DNA from: Bacillota bacterium
GTDB taxonomy: Bacteria; Bacillota; Clostridia; Lachnospirales; Lachnospiraceae
Assembly (NCBI GenBank): GCA_023407575.1
Contig: JAEYLX010000022.1
Span: forward strand, 34,659 to 98,658
Direction of reading: 5' to 3'
Length of the DNA: 64,000 nucleotides
Notes under the pieces: generated by a model
Databases searched by the model: none
The model's input: only the letters and a program-made list of their open reading frames with translations
What the model was told of the DNA's origin: nothing
Shown: positions 9,298 to 17,923 of the stretch, one piece after another
Position numbering within the stretch: the first letter of the stretch is position 1
How the letters are laid out: each line of letters opens with the position of its first letter
Made by a program: the position numbers and the translations under genes

Positions 9298-10161
9298 ATG
9301 AGGTATCATGTGTACTTAAATAAGATTCTTTCCAAAATATTACCAAATCATATATGGAAGAGATATTATTATGATCATAAATATAAAGAAATTAAAGATA
9401 CACAGGTAGGAATCTATTTAATAAAGAATAAGCATCTAAAAAATATTCATAAAGGACACCGCTGTTTTATTCTTGGAAATGGTCCGTCCCTTGCCGAGGT
9501 AGATTTATCTTTATTAAAGGATGAGTTTACGTTTACGGTAAATGATCTTTTTTATAAGGAGGACTTCAAAGATTTAAATACAACCTATCATTTATTTGCT
9601 GATCCTTATTATTTTGATAATTTGGAAGAGGTGATTGATAAGTTGAAAAGCAAGGCAAGTCCTCTAGGGATTTTTCTTGAAAGTAATGGATATCAGCAAA
9701 TGATGAAGCATGAATTGAATACAAAGCACCCGATATATATCTATGCCAACGGAATTGAAATTGATGATTTGGTGTTTACTGAACTTGATTTGTGTAAATT
9801 TCTGCCCTACTTCTGCACAGTTGTTCAAAATGCAGTAGCAATCTCTGCCTATATGGGCTTTTCAGAAATCTACCTGTTGGGTTGTGATTGTACAGGAATA
9901 TTGAATTACATTGATCGGGTAAAGGGACAGAATATGAGACATTATGCGTATCTATTACCCGAGGAGGATCAGATCAGGCAGCAGGGAATTAAGATTAGTT
10001 GCGAGCATATGTTTTTTGAATGGCACCATATTTTTAAAAGTTACCGTATTTTAAGAGAACAGCTACATAAAAAACAAATTAAGATTATAAATTTGACAGA
10101 AAGCGGTATCTTAGATTCGCTTGAGAAAGGAAGGTTAGAAGATGTTCTCCAATCGAAATAA
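9298..10161 (+). CDS. DUF115 family protein (MptE-like fold)
   Basis: This 287-residue protein (ATG 9298) matches the DUF115 family: FILGNGPSLAEVDL near residue 45 is the conserved glycine-rich loop, followed by FTVNDLF and, near residue 200, LLGCDCTG. The fold resembles a 6-hydroxymethylpterin pyrophosphokinase of archaea. In bacterial surface-sugar and flagellin-glycosylation clusters it is thought to act in sugar transfer or modification, but its reaction is not settled. ATG 9256 and ATG 9286 are possible earlier starts; none has a convincing ribosome site. Its 3' end overlaps the next gene by 20 bases, so the two are co-translated. Confidence 0.7.
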   Translation: MRYHVYLNKILSKILPNHIWKRYYYDHKYKEIKDTQVGIYLIKNKHLKNIHKGHRCFILGNGPSLAEVDLSLLKDEFTFTVNDLFYKEDFKDLNTTYHLFADPYYFDNLEEVIDKLKSKASPLGIFLESNGYQQMMKHELNTKHPIYIYANGIEIDDLVFTELDLCKFLPYFCTVVQNAVAISAYMGFSEIYLLGCDCTGILNYIDRVKGQNMRHYAYLLPEEDQIRQQGIKISCEHMFFEWHHIFKSYRILREQLHKKQIKIINLTESGILDSLEKGRLEDVLQSK

Positions 10162-11011
10162 TTCTTTGCAGGCGGATGAATGGTCAATGATAATTAAAGC
10201 CAGAAGTGGCTGGTTTGACATTAATGTTCGTGAATTATGGAAGTATAAAGACCTGGTGGGTTTGTTCGTTAAACGTAATTATGCATCTATGTATAAGCAA
10301 ACGATTCTGGGTCCCTTATGGTTCATCGTAAATCCTTTAATTACGGTAGTTATATTTACAATTGTTTTTGGGAATATAGCCAAAATACCTACGGATGGAA
10401 TACCGGAGTTTTTATTCTATATGGCTGGGAACACCTTGTGGTCATATTTTGCTTATTGCTTAAATACGACTTCAACCACCTTCACCAGTAATGCAGCCCT
10501 GTTTGGAAAGGTATATTTTCCAAGACTTGTAATACCGTTTTCAACGGTGATCTTTGGGCTAATTAGTTTCTTTATACAGTTTATGTTGTTTCTAGGATTT
10601 CTTTTCTATTACCTGATCAGGGGTTATTCACTGGAACCTAATTTATACCTTTTATTAACGCCTGTGTTAGTCCTGATTGTAGCACTCCTTGGTTTGGGCT
10701 TTGGTATTATTTTCTCATCTTTAACGACAAAGTACCGGGATCTATCGATTCTAATCAGCTTTGGTGTTCAATTATGGATGTATGGAACACCCATTGTGTA
10801 TCCCACCTCAAGTTTATCCGACACCTACAAATCAATTATTATGCTCAATCCAATGTCTGCTATCATTGAAACCTTTCGATATGGCTTTTTAGGCGCAGGA
10901 ACCTTTGATTTTAAATATTTGATTTATAGCGCAGGTGTAACCATTTTTGTTTTAATTATCGGAATTGTTATATTTAGTAAGGTTGAAAAAACCTTTATGG
11001 ATACAGTTTAG
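10142..11011 (+). CDS. wzm: ABC-2 type polysaccharide exporter permease (Wzm/TagG type)
   Basis: This is a 289-residue integral membrane protein with about six membrane segments. Before the first there is an amphipathic stretch with the family motif RELWKYKDLVGLFVKRNYASMYKQTILGP (split here for reading: RELWKYKDL then FVKRNY then KQTILGPLW). LNPMSAIIETFRYGFLG near residue 240 is also diagnostic of the ABC2 membrane family. A ggaagg site precedes the ATG. It is followed after 10 bases by the matching ATPase gene, so the pair forms an exporter that moves finished glycan chains across the membrane. Confidence 0.92.
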   Translation: MFSNRNNSLQADEWSMIIKARSGWFDINVRELWKYKDLVGLFVKRNYASMYKQTILGPLWFIVNPLITVVIFTIVFGNIAKIPTDGIPEFLFYMAGNTLWSYFAYCLNTTSTTFTSNAALFGKVYFPRLVIPFSTVIFGLISFFIQFMLFLGFLFYYLIRGYSLEPNLYLLLTPVLVLIVALLGLGFGIIFSSLTTKYRDLSILISFGVQLWMYGTPIVYPTSSLSDTYKSIIMLNPMSAIIETFRYGFLGAGTFDFKYLIYSAGVTIFVLIIGIVIFSKVEKTFMDTV

Positions 11012-11021
11012 GAGGTGACCT

Positions 11022-12299
11022 ATGGGCAAAGTAGTAATAGAAATTGAGGATTTATGTAAAACCTATCGCCTCGGTTCTATCAGCGGAAGAACTTTCTCAC
11101 AGGATTTTAATAGCTGGTTAGCCAGAACCTTTAAGAAAGAAGATCCAAATAAAAAAATCGGTTCGAAGAATTATGCGAAGGATGAGTATCTACAGGCTCT
11201 GGACTCCATTAATCTACAAATTGAAGAGGGGGAAACCCTTGGAATTATCGGCTTAAATGGAGCAGGCAAATCCACGTTATTAAAAATACTTTCCAGAGTG
11301 ACAGCTCCAACCAGTGGAAGAGTTAAAATAAACGGGCGAATAGCAAGTTTATTAGAAGTTGGAACTGGATTTCATCCTGAACTGACCGGACGTGAAAACA
11401 CCTACTTAAATGGTGCCATTTTAGGTATGACCAAGAAGGAAATTGATGAAAAAATACAAGATATTATCGAGTTTGCAGAGATTGAAAAGTTTATAGATAC
11501 ACCAGTAAAACGCTATTCCTCAGGTATGTATGTTAGATTGGCTTTCTCAGTAGCAGCACATCTGGAACCAGAAATTCTTGTGGTAGACGAAGTCCTTGCG
11601 GTAGGAGACTATCAGTTCCAGCAAAAATGTCTTGGAAAGATGGGAGACATTAGTCATGGTGGAAGAACGGTTTTATTTGTCAGCCATCAGCTTTCTATGA
11701 TTAAGGCACTTTGCAGAAAGTGTATTTTATTGGATCAAGGGAGACTGATTAAGTTTGGAGATACGGATGATGTAATCGAAGCGTATTTAAATCAGAAACA
11801 AACGCTTAATCTGGTGAGTCATGCGAATTTTAAGAAGGATAGCTCAAAGGATGCCGCACAGGTTTACAGTATCATGCTGAAAGATAGAGCGGGCAGAGAA
11901 ACAGATTCCTTCGAGCTTTTTGATCCAATATATTTAGAAGTGGAATACGAGATAAAAAGGCCATTAATGGGGGTTGCCCTAGGCTATTCGATTTATAAAA
12001 ATCAAGGTGCAGTCTGTCATAGCTTTGATACGGATGTTACTCCAGGGGGACTTCAAAGAAGAGAACCAGGAAGATATATCGCGGAGGTTGAAATTCCTAA
12101 TATCTTAAAAGCCGGTAACTATTGCATGGATTTTACAATTTGCAGACCTGGACTGGATGGTATTGATTATAAGAAGAATATTCTAAGCTTTGCAATTGAT
12201 GAGAAAAAAATTGATACCAGTATGTGTTCCTATTCCACTAGAAGAGATGGTCAGTTTGCAGCCAGACAGGAATGGATCCATACTAAGCTTTCTTATTGA
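11022..12299 (+). CDS. wzt: Polysaccharide exporter ATPase with C-terminal glycan-binding domain (Wzt)
   Basis: The 425-residue protein has an ABC ATPase domain (residues about 1-245) with Walker A GLNGAGKST, signature YSSGMYVRLAFS and Walker B ILVVDEVLAVGD, and a switch histidine in LFVSHQLS. An extra insert of about 40 residues between the first strand and Walker A is typical of TagH/Wzt proteins. Residues about 265-425 form the beta-rich Wzt C-terminal domain (IYLEVEYEI, GVALGYSIY), which in Wzt recognises the capped end of the glycan before export. This predicts a chain-terminating cap on the polymer. It pairs with the permease just upstream. Confidence 0.93.
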   Translation: MGKVVIEIEDLCKTYRLGSISGRTFSQDFNSWLARTFKKEDPNKKIGSKNYAKDEYLQALDSINLQIEEGETLGIIGLNGAGKSTLLKILSRVTAPTSGRVKINGRIASLLEVGTGFHPELTGRENTYLNGAILGMTKKEIDEKIQDIIEFAEIEKFIDTPVKRYSSGMYVRLAFSVAAHLEPEILVVDEVLAVGDYQFQQKCLGKMGDISHGGRTVLFVSHQLSMIKALCRKCILLDQGRLIKFGDTDDVIEAYLNQKQTLNLVSHANFKKDSSKDAAQVYSIMLKDRAGRETDSFELFDPIYLEVEYEIKRPLMGVALGYSIYKNQGAVCHSFDTDVTPGGLQRREPGRYIAEVEIPNILKAGNYCMDFTICRPGLDGIDYKKNILSFAIDEKKIDTSMCSYSTRRDGQFAARQEWIHTKLSY

Positions 12300-12314
12300 G
12301 TAAGGAGTCCATCT

Positions 12315-13184
12315 ATGGAGATATTTCTTGGTACAGCGCAATTAGGTATGGACTATGGAATACAGGGTGCCAGAAAGCCAGGTAAGGAGAAAGCCTTTGA
12401 GCTCTTGAATTATGCTTATGATAACGGCATTAATACCTTGGATACCGCCTGTGGTTATGGTGATGCGCATCGTTTAATCGGCGATTATTTTTCCACTTCT
12501 TTAAATAACATGAACATTATTTCAAAACTACCCTATGAACTGGCAACAGACGATCTAAATTATTACGATAGGGTAAGAGAACAGGTTGAAACCAGTCTAA
12601 AGGAGTTAAGAGTGCCAAAGATTAGAGGCTTACTCCTTCATAACCCAAAGCATTTATATGAGGGAAAATTACTTGATGCACTAAGAAATTTAAAGGAACT
12701 GGGATACTGTGATCTTATAGGAGTTTCGGTGTATGAACCAGAAGATGCTGACTACGCGGTAAAAGTAGGGATGGACATTATCCAGCTGCCATTAAATATC
12801 TTCGATCAGCGGTTTGACTCTTTTGTACAACAAAATAATTCAAAAATTAAAATAATGGTTCGAAGTGTTTTTCTGCAAGGGTTACTACTGATGGATATGG
12901 AGCAAGTGAAAGAAAAGCTGCCAATTGCTGAAGCACCGGTACAGGAATTTATCAATTTGTGTGCAGAACACTCCTATTCAAGGCGAGAGGTTGCACTTGC
13001 GTATTTGAAAGAAAAACAGGGAGTGACATCACTTGTTATTGGAGTGGATAACACTGAGCAATTAGAGGAAAATCTGAAAGCTTTCAAGCAAAAAGTTCCG
13101 GTTGAAATAGTAAAGGAAATAGCCGGACAATTTAAAAATCTTAGTGAAGATATTATATCCCCTTTAAAGTGGAAGAGGAGGTAA
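12315..13184 (+). CDS. Aldo/keto reductase family protein
   Basis: A 289-residue TIM-barrel oxidoreductase. LGTAQLGMDYGIQG at the start, the catalytic Asp/Tyr pair in INTLDTACGYGDA (residues about 41-53), SKLPYE with the lysine, and the C-terminal VIGVDNTEQLEEN NADP-binding loop all fit the family. It sits 15 bases after wzt and before the cytidylyltransferase-aminotransferase fusion. A reduction step in making an unusual nucleotide-activated sugar is likely (inference from context); the substrate cannot be named. Confidence 0.85.
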   Translation: MEIFLGTAQLGMDYGIQGARKPGKEKAFELLNYAYDNGINTLDTACGYGDAHRLIGDYFSTSLNNMNIISKLPYELATDDLNYYDRVREQVETSLKELRVPKIRGLLLHNPKHLYEGKLLDALRNLKELGYCDLIGVSVYEPEDADYAVKVGMDIIQLPLNIFDQRFDSFVQQNNSKIKIMVRSVFLQGLLLMDMEQVKEKLPIAEAPVQEFINLCAEHSYSRREVALAYLKEKQGVTSLVIGVDNTEQLEENLKAFKQKVPVEIVKEIAGQFKNLSEDIISPLKWKRR

Positions 13185-13187
13185 GAA

Positions 13188-13289
13188 GAGTGAAAAAATC
13201 GCTTTCACTCGGAAAGAAAAATCACTTTCACTTGAAAAAATCCGTTAACGGCTTCTTTCATCACATTTTATAATGGCGCAATGCGCCAT
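13188..13289. other. Inverted repeats before the fusion gene
   Basis: A perfect 8-bp hairpin (gagtgaaa 13188-13195 with tttcactc 13203-13210) is followed by a second tttcactt, then by a perfect 8-bp palindrome (13273-13289, atggcgca/tgcgccat around one base) ending 13 bases before ATG 13303. Related text (gagtgaa...actttcactt, then cacat and taataatgg) recurs at 18471-18532 before capF, so this may be a small repeated intergenic element. Confidence 0.45.
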
Positions 13290-13302
13290 CATGGAGGCAG
13301 GT

Positions 13303-15846
13303 ATGCATATTATCGCAATTCTACAAGCAAGAATGTCATCAACAAGACTCCCAGGTAAGGTATTACTACCATTGGGGGATAAAACCTTAATCGAGCAGAT
13401 TGTTGCTCGGATACGCGCAGTTGATAAGATATCAGAACTTATTGTTGCAACCACAGTAAACCCTATGGATGATTTTGTTGAGGAGCTTTGCTTGGCGAAT
13501 AAGATAGCGTGTTTTCGTGGAAGTGAGGAGAATGTTCTCGAACGATTTTATTTTTGTGCGGATAAGAATAAGGCAGATGTAATTGTTCGATTAACTGCGG
13601 ATGATCCATTAAAAGACCCTGAAGTCATACTTAACGCAATTGAACTTTTTGAAACTGGAAAATATGATTATGTAAGCAATACAATCCATCCGACGTTCCC
13701 AGAAGGAATTGATGTGGAAGTATTTTCCTTTCAAGCACTTAAAAAAGCATATGAAGAGTCAAAGCTACCTTCTGAAAAGGAACATGTAACTCCATATATC
13801 TATAAGAATAAAGAGAAATTTAAACTTTATAACTTTGAGCATGAAAGCGACTTGTCAAACCTTCGATGGACAGTAGATTCACAAGAGGATTATCAGTTTA
13901 TGAAATGTGTATACGAGGATCTATATAAAAATCCAAATGAGCTTTTTTCCATGCAGGAGGTTTTAGAATTATTAAAACGTAAGCCAGAGCTTTCCGAAAT
14001 TAATAAGGGGCATAGAAGGAATGAAGGATATTTGAAATCCTTAATAATGGAAGAAAAAATTCAAGCGGAAGAAATACAAATGGGAATATTACAGAGAGAT
14101 ATACGGGAAGAGATAAAGGAAGAAATAGTGGAAGAAATAAAGGATGAAGTAGAAGTAGAGGTAGGCGCAGAAAAAGCAGAAAAAGCAGAAAAAGAAGATA
14201 AAGAAGATAAAGAAGACAAAGAAGGCAAAGAAGACAAAGAAGATAAAGAAGACAAAGAAGACAAAGAAGACAAAGAAGACAAGGAAATTATTAATATAAA
14301 AGAAGAGGTTAGTGCTGCAGAAATTAAAGAGGCAGAAAATGAAGATGGGATAGCAGCAGAAATAATAAAAGCAGCAGAAGAAATGAATGGAAAAAAAGAA
14401 GTAGAAAAAGTAGTTAACGTAAGAGAAGAAGTTGAAGAAAAAGAAGAAATTAGTGCCACAGAAATAGAGGAAGATATAGTAGGAGAAGTAAGAGAAGAAG
14501 TAAGAGAAGAAGTAAAAGAAGAAATAAAAGAAGAAATAAAAGAACAAATAAAGGAAGAGATAAAAGAAGAAATAAAGGAAGAGATAAAAGAAGAAATAAA
14601 GGAAGAAATAAAAGAAGATGTAAAAGATGAATTTATTTTAAAGAAAAGAATTTATGGTAATGAATTAGCCTATGTAAAAGAGGTTCTTGACAGTGAATTT
14701 CGTTCCTCCAAAGGAGCGGTAATGATGCAAAGACTTGAGAAAGCCTTTTGTGATAAATTTGGTGTAAAATATGCAATATCCTGTGTCAATGGAACAGCAA
14801 CCTTACACGCCATTTTAGAGGCTTTAAATATTACAGTAGGAGATGAGGTAATTGTTCCTCCACTTACAATGTCCAGCACTACGTTTGCAGTTCTTCAGGC
14901 GAATGCAACACCAGTATATGCGGATGTGGATTGGGATACTTTTTTAATTACGGCAGATTCCATTAAGAAACGTATTACCTCTAGGACAAAGGCAATCATT
15001 ACAGTTTCTCTTTACGGACTTTCACCGGATATGGATGCTATTATGGAATTAGCAAATCGGCATCACCTCTATGTGATTGAGGATAATGCGGAATGCATGC
15101 TGGGAACCTATAAAAATAGAAAAGTCGGGACCCTGGGTCATGTAGCAAGTTATAGTTTTCAAAGCTCCAAGCATATTACCAGCGGTGAGGGAGGTATGAT
15201 AATTACGGATTCGCTGGAAATTGCGGAAGGTGTCAGAAGAGTGAATTCTCTTGGATATGCAGGTGTTGGAGCAAGTAAAGCTAAGATAACAAAGCAGACC
15301 ATTCAAGATCCGGATTATGCAAGGCATGTTTCCATGGGCTGGAATTATCGTATGCCGGAGCTATGTGCTGCGGTTGCACTGGCACAATTTGAACAGGTAG
15401 AGGCATTAGTGAATCGAAGAAGTGAGGTTGCAAAACTTTACCTTGAGACAATTAAGGATACAGATTGGCTGATACCACAGAAAGTCAGTGAGGAATATGA
15501 ATGTACCTACTGGACCTTTGTCGTTAAATTAGAGCATCCGGAGGTTACCTGGAAAGAATTCAGGGATCAATTTGCTGCTTTTGGTGGAGATGGCATCTAT
15601 GCGGCTTGGAAGTTAAGTTATCTGGAGCCAATGATGAGGAATCGCAAGCTTTTAAAAAGAGAACGCTTTATATCCAAGCACAATTTGCACAAATATAGAA
15701 AGGGACTATGCCCAGTGGCAGAGTACTTACAGGGTAAATTGTTACAGTTTAAAACAAATTACTGGAACTTAGAGGATGCAAAGGCACAGATGCAGGTATT
15801 AAAGAAGACCATTCAGTTCTTTGACGATCGGAGTGTTGCGAAATGA
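13303..15846 (+). CDS. SpsF-like cytidylyltransferase fused through a charged repeat linker to a DegT-type aminotransferase
   Basis: ATG 13303 has a ggagg site six bases upstream, better placed than for ATG 13273, giving 847 residues. Residues about 1-248 are an SpsF-type nucleotidyltransferase: MHIIAILQARMSSTRLPGKV holds the CTP-binding loop, and RLTADDPLKDP the metal-binding aspartates. Residues about 250-448 are a linker made almost only of E, K, D, R, I and V, with ten EDK-type triplets (298-327) and twelve EEIK-type tetrads (394-441). Residues about 449-847 are a PLP-dependent sugar aminotransferase of the DegT/DnrJ/EryC1/StrS family, with the cofactor lysine at K623 in SFQSSKHITSGEGGM. 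Separate spsC- and spsF-like genes are common in sugar clusters; this covalent link is unusual. Likely role: amination of a sugar and CMP activation of a nonulosonic-acid-like product. Confidence 0.88.
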   Translation: MHIIAILQARMSSTRLPGKVLLPLGDKTLIEQIVARIRAVDKISELIVATTVNPMDDFVEELCLANKIACFRGSEENVLERFYFCADKNKADVIVRLTADDPLKDPEVILNAIELFETGKYDYVSNTIHPTFPEGIDVEVFSFQALKKAYEESKLPSEKEHVTPYIYKNKEKFKLYNFEHESDLSNLRWTVDSQEDYQFMKCVYEDLYKNPNELFSMQEVLELLKRKPELSEINKGHRRNEGYLKSLIMEEKIQAEEIQMGILQRDIREEIKEEIVEEIKDEVEVEVGAEKAEKAEKEDKEDKEDKEGKEDKEDKEDKEDKEDKEDKEIINIKEEVSAAEIKEAENEDGIAAEIIKAAEEMNGKKEVEKVVNVREEVEEKEEISATEIEEDIVGEVREEVREEVKEEIKEEIKEQIKEEIKEEIKEEIKEEIKEEIKEDVKDEFILKKRIYGNELAYVKEVLDSEFRSSKGAVMMQRLEKAFCDKFGVKYAISCVNGTATLHAILEALNITVGDEVIVPPLTMSSTTFAVLQANATPVYADVDWDTFLITADSIKKRITSRTKAIITVSLYGLSPDMDAIMELANRHHLYVIEDNAECMLGTYKNRKVGTLGHVASYSFQSSKHITSGEGGMIITDSLEIAEGVRRVNSLGYAGVGASKAKITKQTIQDPDYARHVSMGWNYRMPELCAAVALAQFEQVEALVNRRSEVAKLYLETIKDTDWLIPQKVSEEYECTYWTFVVKLEHPEVTWKEFRDQFAAFGGDGIYAAWKLSYLEPMMRNRKLLKRERFISKHNLHKYRKGLCPVAEYLQGKLLQFKTNYWNLEDAKAQMQVLKKTIQFFDDRSVAK
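14194..14283 (+). repeat. Ten tandem 9-bp coding repeats (EDK)
   Basis: Ten in-frame units of the form GAAGAYAAA, the fourth GAAGGCAAA, lie inside the fusion gene. The unit is a multiple of three, so copy-number slippage changes linker length but not reading frame. Confidence 0.95.
14482..14625 (+). repeat. Twelve tandem 12-bp coding repeats (EEIK/EEVR)
   Basis: Twelve in-frame tetrad units with consensus GAAGAAATAAAA encode EEIK with EEVR, EQIK and EDVK variants. The unit is a multiple of three, so length can vary without loss of frame. The coded helix would be highly charged with one branched aliphatic residue every four positions. Confidence 0.95.
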
Positions 15847-16748
15847 AATCCATCTTTATTACAGGAATAGCTGGTATGTTAGGTTCGAATCTAGCTTATT
15901 TATTGAAGGATGCATATCACATATCAGGCGTGGATTTGAACAAAGTACAGATAAAAGGCGTAAACAGTCATCTTTTTTCTGCTTTTGATCTGGAGAAAAT
16001 TCGAGAGCTTTTTCTTCAGCATAAAGTTGATGTACTAATACACTGTGCAGCACTTGTCAATGTAGATGAATGCGAAGAAAAGCCTGATTATGCGCAAAAA
16101 GTTAACTACGAACTTACCAAAAACTTAGCAGACCTTTGTGATGAGCTGAAGGTAAAAATGATTTTTATTTCCACCGATGCCGTATTTGATGGTAATAAGG
16201 AAGGACTCTATAAAGAAACTGACCTTCCTGGGCCAATCAGCGTATACGCGTCGACTAAGCTGCAAGCGGAACAATATGTTCAACAATTTTATGAGAATAT
16301 TGTAGTGCGGACAAATATCTATGGGTTCAATTACCGAGAAAAGAATAGCTTTGGCGAGTGGATTATAAGTTCCCTAAATAATAATGACAATCTTAGTATG
16401 TTTTATGATATTTATTTTTCACCTATCCTGGTAAATGAGCTGGCAAGTATTCTGTCCATGTGTATTGACAGGAATTTATATGGTCTCTATCATATCTGCA
16501 GTACTGGGTCAATTTCCAAGTATGAGATTGCAATTGCTATTATGGAGGAATTTAAATTAAGCGGTGCTATCTTTCAGGCCTCCATGGAAGATCATGAATT
16601 TAGAGCACCAAGAACAAAGAATATGGGGCTAAGCAATGAAAAGATATCAAAGGAATTGGGTATTCATATTAGCACTCCTCTGGAAGGTGTGAAAGAATTT
16701 AAACGGCTATATGACAGACGATACCATGAACAACTGAAAAAAGGTTAG
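15843..16748 (+). CDS. RmlD-like NAD(P)-dependent sugar reductase (extended SDR)
   Basis: The start overlaps the previous stop (ATGA), so the two genes are translationally coupled. The 301-residue protein has the Rossmann motif GIAGMLGSN at residues 8-16 and the catalytic YASTK (Y-x3-K) after ISTDAVFDG, the arrangement of dTDP-4-dehydrorhamnose reductases. Here it lies among nonulosonic-type sugar genes with no rmlABC, so it more likely reduces another 4-keto nucleotide sugar or the CMP-activated product (inference). Confidence 0.83.
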   Translation: MKSIFITGIAGMLGSNLAYLLKDAYHISGVDLNKVQIKGVNSHLFSAFDLEKIRELFLQHKVDVLIHCAALVNVDECEEKPDYAQKVNYELTKNLADLCDELKVKMIFISTDAVFDGNKEGLYKETDLPGPISVYASTKLQAEQYVQQFYENIVVRTNIYGFNYREKNSFGEWIISSLNNNDNLSMFYDIYFSPILVNELASILSMCIDRNLYGLYHICSTGSISKYEIAIAIMEEFKLSGAIFQASMEDHEFRAPRTKNMGLSNEKISKELGIHISTPLEGVKEFKRLYDRRYHEQLKKG

Positions 16749-16814
16749 ATTTTTAATTAATAAGTGAGTTCACCCTATTAGTTAAAAATGCATTGAGAAA
16801 GGTAAGGTTTATCT

Positions 16815-17876
16815 ATGATCAACATTGGTAATCGAAGAATTGCAGAAAATACACCGCCCTACTTTATTGCTGATATTGCTGCAAATCATGATGGGGAGTT
16901 GGATCGAGCCTATCGTTTGATTGAACTAGCCAAAGAAGCAGGTGCCGATGCAGCCAAATTCCAGAACTTTTCAGCACCTACAATTGTAAGCAGAAAAGGA
17001 TTTGATACTATGGGGGGCAGACTATCACATCAGGCTGCCTGGAAAAAATCTGTTTATGAGGTGTACGAACAATATAGCATTGATAGAGCATGGACTCAGC
17101 AATTAAAACTGAAATGTGAGGAAGTTGGAATAGAATATCTTACCACACCTTACGATTTAACTACCGTGAAGGAAGTTAATCCTTATGTAAAGGCCTTTAA
17201 AATAGGATCAGGTGATATTACCTGGATAGAATTAATTGAGACAATTGCAGCTTGTAAAAAACCTGTATTATTGGCCACAGGAGCTTCTACGTCTGAAGAA
17301 GTTGAGAGAGCAGTTCAAGCAGTTCGATCCTTTCATTCTATGGTTGTTGTGATGCAATGCAATACCAATTATACAGCGAGTAGCAGCAATTTTAATTATA
17401 TTAATTTAAATGTCTTAAAAACTTATGCCCATCAGTATCCAGACTTAATTCTAGGTCTGTCAGATCATACACCGGGGGATGTTACCGTACTTGGTGCCAT
17501 AGCCCTTGGTGCCAGAGTCATTGAAAAGCATTTTACAGATGATAATAGCAGAAGTGGTCCTGATCACACCTTCGCAATGAATCCCGTTACCTGGAGAGAA
17601 ATGGTAAACCGTTCGACGGACTTATGGGCTGCTCTTGGGGATGGAGTGAAACGGATTGAGGGAAACGAGACAGAAACAGCAAGGCTTCAAAAAAGATCTT
17701 TATACTATATGAACAATAAGCAAAGTGGTTCCAGCCTTGTAAAAGAGGATGTCTATCCTTTAAGACCGATGAACCCTGAAGGCATAAGTCCCCATAAGCT
17801 GGAGGATATCTTAGGTAAGAAACTTAAAAAGCAGGTAGATAAGGATACTTGCATTAAGTGGGAGGACTTTGAATAA
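16815..17876 (+). CDS. NeuB/SpsE-type nonulosonic acid synthase
   Basis: A 353-residue protein of the sialic acid synthase family. The TIM barrel (residues about 1-285) has ADIAANHDGELDRA near the start, KFQNF, YLTTPYDL, KIGSGDI, GLSDHTPGD and IEKHFTDD, which line the PEP and metal site. The C-terminal part (about 290-353) is an SAF/antifreeze-like domain. The family condenses phosphoenolpyruvate with a 6-carbon amino sugar to make a 9-carbon keto acid (Neu5Ac, legionaminic or pseudaminic acid). With the SpsF-type domain and aminotransferase upstream and a GNAT gene downstream, a modified nonulosonic acid is likely. The exact sugar cannot be told from the sequence. Confidence 0.9.
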   Translation: MINIGNRRIAENTPPYFIADIAANHDGELDRAYRLIELAKEAGADAAKFQNFSAPTIVSRKGFDTMGGRLSHQAAWKKSVYEVYEQYSIDRAWTQQLKLKCEEVGIEYLTTPYDLTTVKEVNPYVKAFKIGSGDITWIELIETIAACKKPVLLATGASTSEEVERAVQAVRSFHSMVVVMQCNTNYTASSSNFNYINLNVLKTYAHQYPDLILGLSDHTPGDVTVLGAIALGARVIEKHFTDDNSRSGPDHTFAMNPVTWREMVNRSTDLWAALGDGVKRIEGNETETARLQKRSLYYMNNKQSGSSLVKEDVYPLRPMNPEGISPHKLEDILGKKLKKQVDKDTCIKWEDFE

Positions 17877-17923
17877 TTACTGACTGGTATGGTCTACTGA
17901 TGTAGAAAGGATTCGGTGAGAGC

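Noticed and set aside
14061..14547. Minus-strand frames rich in Phe/Tyr and Ser opposite the linker
   Set aside because: They exist only because the repeat tract is purine-rich on the + strand and so lacks stops on the other. No ribosome site, and the + strand frame is a clear enzyme fusion.
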